The translations under genes and the position numbers were made by a program. Below, one piece after another: positions 1 through 8,983 of a DNA stretch of 64,000 bases. How positions within the stretch are numbered: position 1 is the stretch's first letter; each line of letters begins with the position of its first letter. The notes under the pieces are model-generated. The model made no database searches. It was not told where the DNA came from and saw only the letters and a program-made list of their open reading frames with translations. Origin of the DNA: Pelodera strongyloides (lineage: Eukaryota; Nematoda; Chromadorea; Rhabditida; Rhabditidae); assembly GCA_036852015.1 (NCBI GenBank), contig JAANDG010000066.1:62001-126000 (forward strand), read 5' to 3'.

Positions 1-82
1 TTCACATTTGACAGTTTTTTTAGCTCCTTATTCGAATTTATAGCTTGAGCACTGTTTTGTTATAGTTGTGTTCGTTTAGTTA

Positions 83-1250
83 ATGGAACGGGTGTATCAG
101 GAGACCAATGGTCTGCTACAGCAGGTTCATGCTGGATTGGGACGTCTTGAAAGATGTGGCGACGAGAGTCAAGCTCAACAAGAAATGCAACATCTTCATG
201 GTCAGATGAAGTTAATCGATGAGAACTGCGAACGACTCGATGTATTCGTGAGCAAAGAACCCCCACAGCGTAGACACATGTCTCGGATGAAGGTTATTTT
301 CGAATTTTAAAACCATTTTTTGTACTATTTTCCTTTTTTCTATTTTACACTATCATCTTTAATAATTCCTTATATTGATTTATTTGATGTCCTTTTCTTG
401 GTATATCTGTAATTTTTAAACCAGAGCATTGTACTATCTTTCTTTAATGTCCGTTTCTTGTCTGTCTTTAGGTATGAAGGTATTTACTCGATACAATTCG
501 TAGTAACGTGTGTTTTCAACAGGTTGATCAGCTCCGCGCCGACTGCCAAACCGCACACGTTGCTCTCTCCACAGTGTATTCTCGACTGACCACAAAATGG
601 AGAGCTGCTTATGAACGTGACGAACTTCTAAAGCAGCGGTAACTTGGTTTGAAATACCTTTTTTTGCCTAGTCTATTCTATGAGGCATACTCAATAAGAA
701 TTATATTTTATATCACGGACCCTCTTTGTAATTTACGGAATATTACTCAATTAAATAAAATTGCCGCTTATCGTAGTGAAACCAAGTGTATCTATGTACG
801 TAACTGTGAACCTCGAAGGCTGTTCATTTTCGAGACTCCTTTCATTCCATTTGTAATTCTCGTATCTTGCAAAACTCTAGGTCTAGACTGGAACCTCTGG
901 AATTCTATAGTGATAATAATACATTCAGCGTTCGGTCCGGACAAGAGGCCACCTCTCTATCGATTGATGATCACGAACTGATTGTCAATGATCGTCTACA
1001 ACATTCACATCGTGCTGTGGATGACTTGATCAACCAAGGTGTTAACGTTCTATCCGGACTCCGCGACCAACACTTTAACCTCCGCGGAGTCCGCCGAAGG
1101 ATGCTTGACATTGGTTCACAACTCGGCCTATCCAATACCACTATTCAAATGATTGACAAAAGAGTTAGAGAGGATTGGGTGATATTCTTAGTCGGATGCA
1201 TATTTGTTTGTATATTTATGTACGTATTTTATAGGTTTTGGAAGGGGTAG
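83..1250 (+). CDS. GOSR2: Membrin / Golgi SNAP receptor complex member 2 (Qb-SNARE), 3 exons
   Basis: Golgi Qb-SNARE acting in ER-to-Golgi and intra-Golgi vesicle fusion. Exons 83-292, 523-638 and 881-1250 join in frame through GT-AG introns to about 231 residues, close to the family's ~212. The N-terminal helical part begins MERVYQETNGLLQQVHAGL. The C-terminal part has the SNARE helix (HRAVDDLINQGVNVLSGLRD, then LDIGSQLGLSNTTIQMIDKR) and one tail anchor (WVIFLVGCIFVCIFMYVFY) ending in FWKG, as expected of a tail-anchored SNARE. The ATG lies 3 bases after a TTTAG acceptor, suggesting trans-splicing. It is probably the first gene of an operon with the two small genes downstream. Family assignment is from remembered membrin sequences. 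Confidence 0.9.
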
Positions 1251-1727
1251 GTTTGGCGCATAATATATCAAGGTGCATTAGGTGCAGTATCCATACATGT
1301 TTCATAGCATATCCATTTTATGACTATAGCACTATAGTTCATAGTTCTTAAATTTCAGGGTTTTTAGCGATTAGTATGACTGATGATTGCTCTTGGGCTT
1401 GGGGCGTTGGCGCACTAGTAAACTACAGTTTTTAATTGATTAGTTGCTCTCCCTTTTATCAAAATTAATTGCTATCGTGACACTGTGATATTTACTCGGT
1501 TTTCTTCTTTTATTGACTTCTCTTTCTGGTTATAATATCTCACAATCGCAGCCCCTTTTCTTGTATCTAGTATATGTATGTATCTAATTCTCCGGCCATT
1601 TGTCCCTTTGCTCTACCGTTGTGCTGTTGCAATTCCGAATTCATGTATGTGTATCCGTGTGTTTTCTTGGTTTCTTGTCTTAATTTATTAAATTCGTACT
1701 TAATAATAAAGAGTATTTCAGGTAGAA
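1251..1727 (+). promoter_or_regulatory. Intercistronic spacer with AATAAA and trans-splice acceptor
   Basis: AT-rich spacer of 477 bp without a gene. At its end AATAAA (about 1707-1712) lies only a few bases upstream of the acceptor TATTTCAG (ends 1721), and the next ATG follows six bases later. This layout, poly(A) signal abutting a trans-splice site, fits 3'-end formation of membrin coupled to spliced-leader addition on the next gene. No leader RNA gene is seen in the window. Confidence 0.5.
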
Positions 1728-2018
1728 ATGGGTGATTTAATAGCGGAAGAGCCCTATACTCCAAGTACTACACAGGATACGATATCGATCGATGGAGCAG
1801 TGAAGAAAGAAGACTTGGAGGGAGCGGAGGAACTTCCGGAAGTGAAAAGTGAAGGTATATTTTTTATATATTTACTCTTTACAGTTCTTTTTGCATTTTG
1901 CGGGTGTCTGTTCTTCTGTATGTCCCTGTGGTTCCTATTGTACTTTCTGTATACTTCAGGCCCTATAGGAATGAGCCAAGAATTCAGGGAGAAAGAAGTT
2001 ATCTGGGAAGACGGGTAG
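1728..2018 (+). CDS. Small acidic protein, unrecognised; 2 exons or one ORF with retained intron
   Basis: The product is not recognised. Exon 1 (1728-1854) encodes an acidic peptide starting MGDLIAEEPYTPSTTQDT. Exon 2 (1960-2018) encodes GPIGMSQEFREKEVIWEDG then stop. Spliced, this gives about 61 residues rich in Glu and Asp. The 105-bp intervening stretch has canonical GTATAT...TTCAG ends but is a multiple of three and has no stop. If retained, it would insert about 35 strongly hydrophobic residues (a possible membrane span) and give a 96-residue protein. T-rich nematode introns often read as hydrophobic residues, so retention is not implied. The gene sits between membrin and the RAM-like gene with short spacers, so it is probably co-transcribed with them. 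Confidence 0.55.
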   Translation: MGDLIAEEPYTPSTTQDTISIDGAVKKEDLEGAEELPEVKSEGIFFIYLLFTVLFAFCGCLFFCMSLWFLLYFLYTSGPIGMSQEFREKEVIWEDG

Positions 2019-2185
2019 ACGACCAGCAATTATTCTAATGTCGTACTTGCTAAATGTTTGAAAAGGGTTTTGTAAGAGCTAAATATTCATATTATTTGTG
2101 TAAGTCTATCCGTACACTTGGATGTTGTTGATTATACTTTATGTTATTAACAGCATTCCTTTCAGAAAGTTGCGCTGACTCGACC
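2019..2185 (+). promoter_or_regulatory. Operon-type spacer with trans-splice acceptor
   Basis: Only 167 bp separate the upstream stop from the next ATG. The acceptor TTTCAG ends at 2165, 20 bases before that ATG. Spacers near 100-150 bp with an acceptor are typical of nematode operons. Confidence 0.5.
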
Positions 2186-3695
2186 ATGGCTACAGAAGAG
2201 GTTTCTGGTGAAATGAATGAAGAATATGAAAAATTGTTCGCCACACGGTATACAGAGGTTGGGTTTGTGATACATTTTTTTTACCTATGTATGCAAAACT
2301 TATTTGTATCGGGAGAATTTGTTACGTACTCATGTGCCAGGGCTGAATAGATTAAACAATTCAGTGTCGTAATTTCACCTTTTGGTCTTGATGTTTTTGA
2401 AGGGACTTACCTAACCGATAGTGAATTTTCTAGTTTACTGTCCCCGTGCTAATGTAATGGACGGACAGCAACATATTGGAAAGGGTTAATATGCCTATGT
2501 TTCACTCTGGCAGCTAAATATATGTTGGGCTTGATGTTCCATGTAAAATTTCGGTCTGTTTATGGTGCAAATGTGTGCAAAAAGTAAGTTTACAGGATTC
2601 TCTTAATTTATTTCACATTGCATATTGCAGGAAGAGGGTGGTTATGCGAGTATTGTGAAAGGTTTCGACCCGGTTGTATGTGTGCATCCGTGGGCCGATA
2701 GACCGAAACGAGTCTTTGACCATACGTGAGTTATACTCAGTGATATTCTTTATTAGTTTGATAAGAAAGACCGTTGGACGTTATGAACTTCTTTGGGAAA
2801 TGATCCTAAGAAACAAGGAACCCTAAGATGTCAGTGCAGTAGATTGACTAGCTTGGAGTTGTGTTCTTGTTTGAGTGTTAGTTAGTTGTGAGTTGTGATG
2901 TCCAGTATACACACCACAGGTAGTAATGTAGAAAATATATTGACTATTAATTTAACATTGACAAGAAAACTGATTGAATGATGGAGTTTTTTGTTCTCAA
3001 GGTTTACGGTTACTAATGATTCTTATTATAAATACAGTAGATTACTAGTGAATACCTTTTTCAGTAAACCCTATTGTTGTTCCGGCCATATTATATAGTT
3101 CTATGAGTTCATTCTGCAGTGTGACTGGTCGTGGAGCTGTATATGTCACTTTTGCATTAATTCATTTTACAGGCGTGGTGGTCGAGGTGGTGGCTGGCGT
3201 GGTGGACAACGCGGCGGCAATTGGCAGAACAACTACCGCGGCGGTGGCGGTGGATGGCAACAGAATCGCGGCAACTGGCGCGGGCGCGGCGGCGGATATA
3301 GGGGCGATAGGGGTGGCGGATATAGGGGCGATAGAGGCGGTGGATGGAAGAGACGGTCGGTGCTTTTATTTTGTTGTAACTGTGGTTAAGTGTATTACAA
3401 TGCGATGCTTCACGCATAATTTATATATTGTACGATTGTACCTCGAGATCATTATTGCTGTGATTGATATGTGAGGTAACGCAACGCTCCGATGAGCTTC
3501 TTATGTTTCCTTTAATTGTCTGTAAGGGCTTTTGTCTTTAGAGACGTTAACAGTGAACGGGGACTCTGGAATTCTGACTATATTGAAATGTTACAACAAT
3601 CTGAACAAATAGACGATTCCGATAGATTGTTAGGGACGCGCGGCGATGTTCTAACCGTTAGCGATGAGGAATCTAGCACCGCTTGCACAGGTTAG
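2186..3695 (+). CDS. RAM-like (RNMT-activating mini-protein) with Gly/Arg-rich tail, 4-5 exons
   Basis: Probable activator of the mRNA cap guanine-N7 methyltransferase (RAM/RAMAC family), nuclear. Exons 2186-2257, 2631-2725, 3173-3355 and 3542-3690 join in frame. The first exon contains EYEKLFATRYTE, resembling the family's E-F-E-x-M-F-A-S-R-F-T-E activation helix. Exon 2 continues with a Tyr and a Pro-Val...Trp stretch (DPVVCVHPW). Exon 3 is a run of RGG, GGW and GYRGDRGG repeats, as in RNA-binding tails. Exon 4 adds an acidic tail (DVNSERGLWNSDYIEML...). The end is uncertain: reading on past 3690 stops at 3693-3695, while splicing to an acceptor at 3995 would extend the frame to a stop at 4100-4102. 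Assignment is by motif, not by search; a generic RGG RNA-binding protein is the alternative. Confidence 0.6.
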
Positions 3696-4102
3696 CACTG
3701 TGAAAGAAGACTATAATAAGTTAGGGAACTCACTGGTAGCGAAGGGGGGCGGGGTTGGGAGAGTTATGTAAGCACTGTACCTAAAGCACGTCCAATGCTG
3801 TTGTTATGACTGTAGAAACCTTCATATTATCTGTAGGCTCATCCAGGTTGTAGATGAGGTTGTAGAGATGGCTGTAGATACCTTATTTTGTGGAGAGCAA
3901 GCTTTTGAGGTGTGAGAGTCGGATGCTCTGTATCTTGGCTAGCTGCCAGATATTCCCTTTTGTTGATGTTTTTGAAATGATTTTCCTTATTTCAGTGACG
4001 ATCAAGGAGGTCCAGATAACAAACGGGTCTACTATCCAGGACGCAATGATTAATAGGTTTTTGTCCGATTTATTTGTTGAATTACTGCATTGGTTACTGT
4101 AG

Positions 4103-5446
4103 CATTGCTTTATGTTCTTTATGAAAGGTTGAGCCCCACGTAATATGTTATTCAGTATTTTCCATTGAGTGTATTCACCATTACTTGTCACAGTCGCGAT
4201 TACTCCCGGTAGATTTGGAACAACTATTTTCACGTGAGCCTGCGCGTTTAGTGAGTACTAGAACTGTTGATATTTGTTTATTAGATACAGTATAATTAAA
4301 AGTTAAACGTTTCTACTTTAAAATTAAGGATAATAATTATTGACGGATTTTATTGAATAGTTATGGGAAGCTATACGTTTTAAGAGATAACACCGTAAGT
4401 TTCATATATTGATCATTGATCTCTGCTGTTGTTTATTTTTTTATTATGTGTTTGATTGATTTTAGTTTTGCATCTTCTTGTTAATTGTTCACGTTGTTAT
4501 TGTTAAAGAAGATTGTAAATACATTTTGTTTTTGCTTTTCGTTTCTTTATTTGCGCACGTCGTTGGTTGGTTGATGTGCAGTGAGCTAGGTAAAAGGAAG
4601 GTTAAGTTATGTACAGAATATAGATTCCAGAGTATCAGGAATAAGAGTTAGAGGATTTAGTGTTATTAAATCCGAGTAATATTAAGTACTTATGCAACAT
4701 AGTTGTTAGGAGAAAACGCGTTATTCTTCACAGGCAAGGTAGTCTGCTATTCAAGCAATTGAAATTTATTGAAGGGGCATCTTCTCATGGTTGTGATATC
4801 TGATATCTGATGGCATGTTATTTCTGTAACATGAAACAAAAGTCTAATAGTGGGCCCATTGTGCGCGGCAGAGGCGCCAAGAATACGCCAACACGCGGTC
4901 CTCGTTTGCTGTTCTTGACTTTACACTGTTTTTGATGAAAAGTTTTTATTTAGGGCTACTATGCTACTATGCTATCAGGCGCCCGGATGGCGCGGAGTGG
5001 CGCACTCCTGGCGTAATTGTGGCACGCACGCTTTCTTAATGGTCTTCCCGAAGGGTAAAGAGCGCACTGCTCCTGGCGGCGCACAGAGAAAGTATTAGCA
5101 AAATTTTGTTCAATGATCACGTATATAATTGCCCATATGCCTTACAGTTCCATATCCCCAGACCAATTAGGCAATTGCTAAATGCAATCACACTTTGTTC
5201 ATATTATTTGATTGGACCATCGATTCGTTGGAACGTTACTTTGAATTACCTTTTCTTCTTGTATTGTATTTTACATCGTTTTTTTTTTAATTAAACTTGC
5301 TTTTAACTCTGTAAAATGTCAACATTTCGTCAACTAAAGCTCTCCCAACATTAAGGGTAATTCCTCCTAAGCGCTGTACATTTCCCGACATAGTCTTATA
5401 TTTTTATTAGTTTGTTTCTTTTTTGTGTATTCTTCTACAATCACAG
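4103..5446. other. Gene-free spacer
   Basis: AT-rich sequence between the RAM-like gene and the next gene. At about 4860-5080 there are GC-rich patches with GCGC/GGCGCC words, including a short inverted GGAGTGGCGCACTCC motif near 4996. Similar GCGC-rich patches recur near 5760, 11100 and 42600 and look like repeat remnants. The acceptor CACAG ends at 5446, directly before the next ATG. No convincing coding exon is seen. Confidence 0.4.
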
Positions 5447-7815
5447 ATGTTGGAACCCAAGCACGATCAAGTTTACATGGAAAGTGGAACTGTGCCGTAT
5501 GAAAATAAGGATGCTTTCGGAAACATGAATACCAAGGTAATTGCATGTTTATACTTGATATGTTGCTCCTCGTTAGCGAATTTTCTGATTTGTGTGATGA
5601 TTGTGATACCGATAACTTTTGGGCAAGCGGCCTCAAAAGTGCGCGCCGCAAGCTCACCGCTTACCAGCCACGTTGTAGTTAACGACTTGTAGCTCTTGTT
5701 CATATGTATGTTGCGTTCCAGACCGTTTCTGTGTGTCATACTGTTCACAGTACACACCGTGGCGCCAAGTGTGCGCCATAGTGCTGCACTGACACTAAGT
5801 GAGCCGCACGAGCGCCGCTCGCTCTTTGAGTATCCTCATCATTTCAATATATATTTTTAGTGTCTCACATCAGTGATATGGTTGTTGCATGCCGTCCTCT
5901 GGCTCTATCACACCCTCGCTCACTCTCTCGACCTGTGCCCTGACTGGGAATACAAGCTGGAACCATATCCGAGCCTTTTCAACATTGTCACGGCGTTTCC
6001 TATTCTCTTGATGGCGATGGCACTTTCTCAGGAGAATGCGCTACTCATGGTACCCTTCATGGTACAAGAGGTGGGAATTTGTAACATTTACCCTTTATTT
6101 ACGGTACAAGAAGTCTTGAATTTATAATAGTTCGCATGCCGTGACGTTGCCTGATGTTAAGCTTTGTATCGCAAATTTTGCGCTCTTTTTCGAGCGTTTG
6201 TAGTTGAATCGAGACACACAGCTAATCGTCGTTGTGATATAACTCGGTGCTTTGAAATTTTAAACAGACATAATAAATTCACTTATCTATTCCTACTGTA
6301 CGCCTTGAAGGAAAAATCGTGTATACCGCGGCATTCAAGAGGTCGTGTTGTCAGAGATAGTGTCTTACTGTATTATTCGTGACACCGTGAAGCACTTATT
6401 ATTTCTTTAATTTAGTGTGTCAAAATCGTCCTGTTCATCGCATCACTAAGCCAACTGCCGCTTTTTGACCTGTCAGGTGAGTGTTTGCCAGCTTGCCTAT
6501 GTCTGTGTATGTGAATGTATGTGTGTCTGCATGGGTGGGGTGGGCGCATGTCTAGATGTGGCAGTATGGTGTCACAATGTGAATGTATGGGGGTGCGCAT
6601 GTGCATATGTATGAATGTATGTGTGTCTGCATGTGTGTGTATGAGTGTATGTGGGTCTGCATGGATGGACCTACGTCTGTCAGTATGGTGTCACAATGTG
6701 AATGTATAGGTATGTCCGTGTGCATGTATATGAGTGTATGTGTGTCTGCATGGGTTTGCGTATCGTAGGTCTAGTTGTGTCAGTATGGTGTCACAATGTG
6801 AATGTATGGGTGTGTCCGTGTACATGTGTTAGTGCGCATGTGAAAGTATGGGACGTGCGTTTCTGGGCATACCTGCACTGAGAACCGATGAGTTGCGCGC
6901 CGCACCATTTCGGGACGCAAAATGTGCGCCGAATAGAAATTGGGCGCAAAATGCACGCCGATCCAGTGCGGGAAACACTTTTCTTGGTTCGGCGCGCAAG
7001 TTGCGCCCCGCACCTCCGGCAACGTTTTGGGGGTGATTCCCGCAACAGTTTGGGGGTGTTTCCCGCACCATAACGGCAACCAGACACGGTGAAAAAACTT
7101 TTCCCGCGCGCATCAAATTCTTTTGCCCGAAACACCCCCAAACTGTTGCCGCGCGCAACTCTTGGGTTTCGTTGTGGTTTGTATGTGAGCGTGTGTGTAC
7201 CTTTCCTCAAGTCTTTCAATTTAGTTCGGATGCCTCGGTTCGCAATCCTATTCTACGCTCTATTCCTACTGTATTCCTTGAAGAAGACTGTTGAGTGCTT
7301 TTTCGCGTTCCGCCATGCTCACAACGTCTACAGGACCACGGGAGAGAGGAAGCGTCGGAATAGCATCAGTGTTCGTTTTTAATATTATTATGTTTACATT
7401 ATGTTATAAATCACATCCACAGCATGTGTTGGAAGACTTCTGCTGTCTGCAGCATAGGTATAGAATTAGGGGTCTTTGCTGATTTGGCTTTGACATAGTT
7501 GGTTATGGCAATGCGTCCTGCGGGTGCCAATCTTCTCGCACGACCCCGCTCATTTAGCCGGCTTTACCCGTTTCACCCTACGGTACGTTGAACCATGTGC
7601 ATAGGATTGTCGGGGTAACGGGCGTTCATTCTAAATTTCGGTATTCCTTCAGGCTTTCACCAATGCTGCTTATGAGGCCTTCGGCACTCCTCCCAACAAA
7701 TGTGAGGTTCTGGAAAAGTCTCGCGGTGGTATGCCCAGTCCGTGCACCCCAGACGACTCGATCTTCGCTGAATACGGAGATGCAGTCCTTACTGGAGATG
7801 ATAGTGTTTATTGAT
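5447..7815 (+). CDS. Unrecognised multi-span membrane protein (exon structure partly uncertain)
   Basis: The product is not recognised. Exons 5447-5536, 5861-6070 and 6416-6476 are in phase. Exon 1 is hydrophilic (MLEPKHDQVYMESGTVPYEN). Exon 2 has two hydrophobic segments (VIWLLHAVLWLYHTLAHSL; FNIVTAFPILLMAMALS). Exon 3 has a third (KIVLFIASLSQLPLF). A fourth exon from about 7218 gives another (AILFYALFLLYSL) followed by a basic stretch and stops near 7382. Further exon-like pieces follow at about 7505-7581 and 7653-7815, the last encoding AFTNAAYEAFGTPPNK and ending in DDSVY-stop. They may be the true C-terminus or a second short gene. Four spans with a hydrophilic tail resemble MARVEL or other tetraspan proteins in topology only. 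The ATG immediately follows an AG acceptor. Confidence 0.5.
6490..6835. repeat. TG-rich minisatellite in intron
   Basis: Degenerate tandem repeat of about 100-115 bp. The block CAGTATGGTGTCACAATGTG occurs three times (near 6562, 6682 and 6780), separated by runs of TGTATGTGTGTCTGCATG. ORFs rich in Met, Cys and Val here are repeat artefacts. Confidence 0.7.
6870..7165. repeat. GC-rich inverted-repeat island in intron
   Basis: A local GC-rich island rich in GCGCGCC, GGGCGC and CCCGCA words inside an AT-rich intron. A perfect inverted repeat of about 21 bp (core CAGTTTGGGGGTGTTTC) lies at about 7041-7061 and, inverted, at about 7127-7147. It is probably a transposable-element remnant. Confidence 0.5.
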
Positions 7816-8602
7816 TGATTTGACTGATCAGGTACACCATCGCTTATTTGTTGATCAGCTCTGATCTAGTACTTGTAGATTTAATACAAAGTTTGTTTGT
7901 GCTGCGTGCTGCTAGTTCTATCCCCAATAATGATTTGTTTATTCCTATTATTGAACCCTCTGCTTGCGACTGTATAATGGGTTATACTAAAATTTAGGGT
8001 ATTAATAGGTTAAAATGTTTAGAATATGGTAGCCTCACGTTCTCTAGGATATCCATGAATAAGATGAAAATTCTATAAGATTTTTGTCCTGAATTTGCAT
8101 CGCACGGCAGCCTGAAAATTATACAATATTTATGGTGTGAACGTTCAAATAGTGCAACAGATTTCTCTCCCTTTACAGTCAAAGGGTTAATAGATTACCC
8201 CTACCATTGTCTCAAATAATGAAATAATAGTTGAATTACTGTACTTTGAAGAAACTTGCTCTTTGCTCTTTACAGTCTTTACTGCTCTTTGTGAATGAAT
8301 AAATGATTTGCTTTTAATTTTGCTCGCTAATACTGTAAATATTGGTTTTGCAACCGCTTATTTCGCTTTATTTTTTCATGATATTTACTCTTTGTTAATC
8401 TTATCTTATCTTTGGAATTACTATGTCTCGTCTTTGGAAATACTTTATTGCAAATGAAATGAAAGGGTGCGCGGCGTCATGCTTTTACGTGCGCGTTGAT
8501 GCACACCCTTCCTTTTGGTACACTCGGTAGAGAGATTTGCAACGGATCTGTCATTGTCATCTGTCTCTTTAAAACGGCAATTAGGTAGTTATGAATGAAT
8601 GC
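7816..8602. other. Gene-free AT-rich spacer
   Basis: Probable 3' UTR and intergenic DNA after the first membrane-protein gene. Short AATAAA-like words occur near 8297. No coding or RNA gene is apparent. Confidence 0.35.
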
Positions 8603-8785
8603 TTAAAGCGAAATACCAGCCGGTTTTTGAAACGCATCTCAAGTACTTGCATTCCTATGCATTTATGCATCGTGGGGTCTAATTGGGGTCTAGTTTTTAT
8701 TCTAATTCTTGCTCATTTGCATATGCTGCATAAGAAAGCAGACGTACGCAATGCGTTTCAAAAACCGGCCTGTATTTCGCTTTAA
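8603..8785. mobile_element. MITE, TTAAAGCGAAAT family, full-length copy (183 bp)
   Basis: The element begins TTAAAGCGAAATACCAGCCG and ends with the near-exact inverse (GGCCTGTATTTCGCTTTAA). The terminal inverted repeats are about 35 bp and include GGTTTTTGAAACGCAT. The interior is AT-rich and non-coding. The TTAA ends suggest a TA or TTAA target duplication, as in mariner-like or piggyBac-like elements. Other copies lie at 9488-9810, 10067-10180, 27098 (one end) and 52102-52284. Confidence 0.75.
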
Positions 8786-8983
8786 ATTTTTGGGGACGCA
8801 GGTTGATTATCGATTGAAAACAATTAGTCATAGGTAGGTCCGTGGAGATCACATGCGTAAACGTTGGATGAGCGCTCTGGCACCAACTGATGCATGTTTC
8901 ACCGCGCTCCTAAAGGTGTACAAGGATGCCGCCGCGCATACATTCCTACAGCTCTTGACTGTGTTTCATGAAGCAATTCCAGA

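Noticed and set aside
3883..4233. Minus-strand ORF of 116 codons
   Set aside because: No recognisable domain; it overlaps the possible last exon of the RAM-like gene on the other strand, so chance is more likely.
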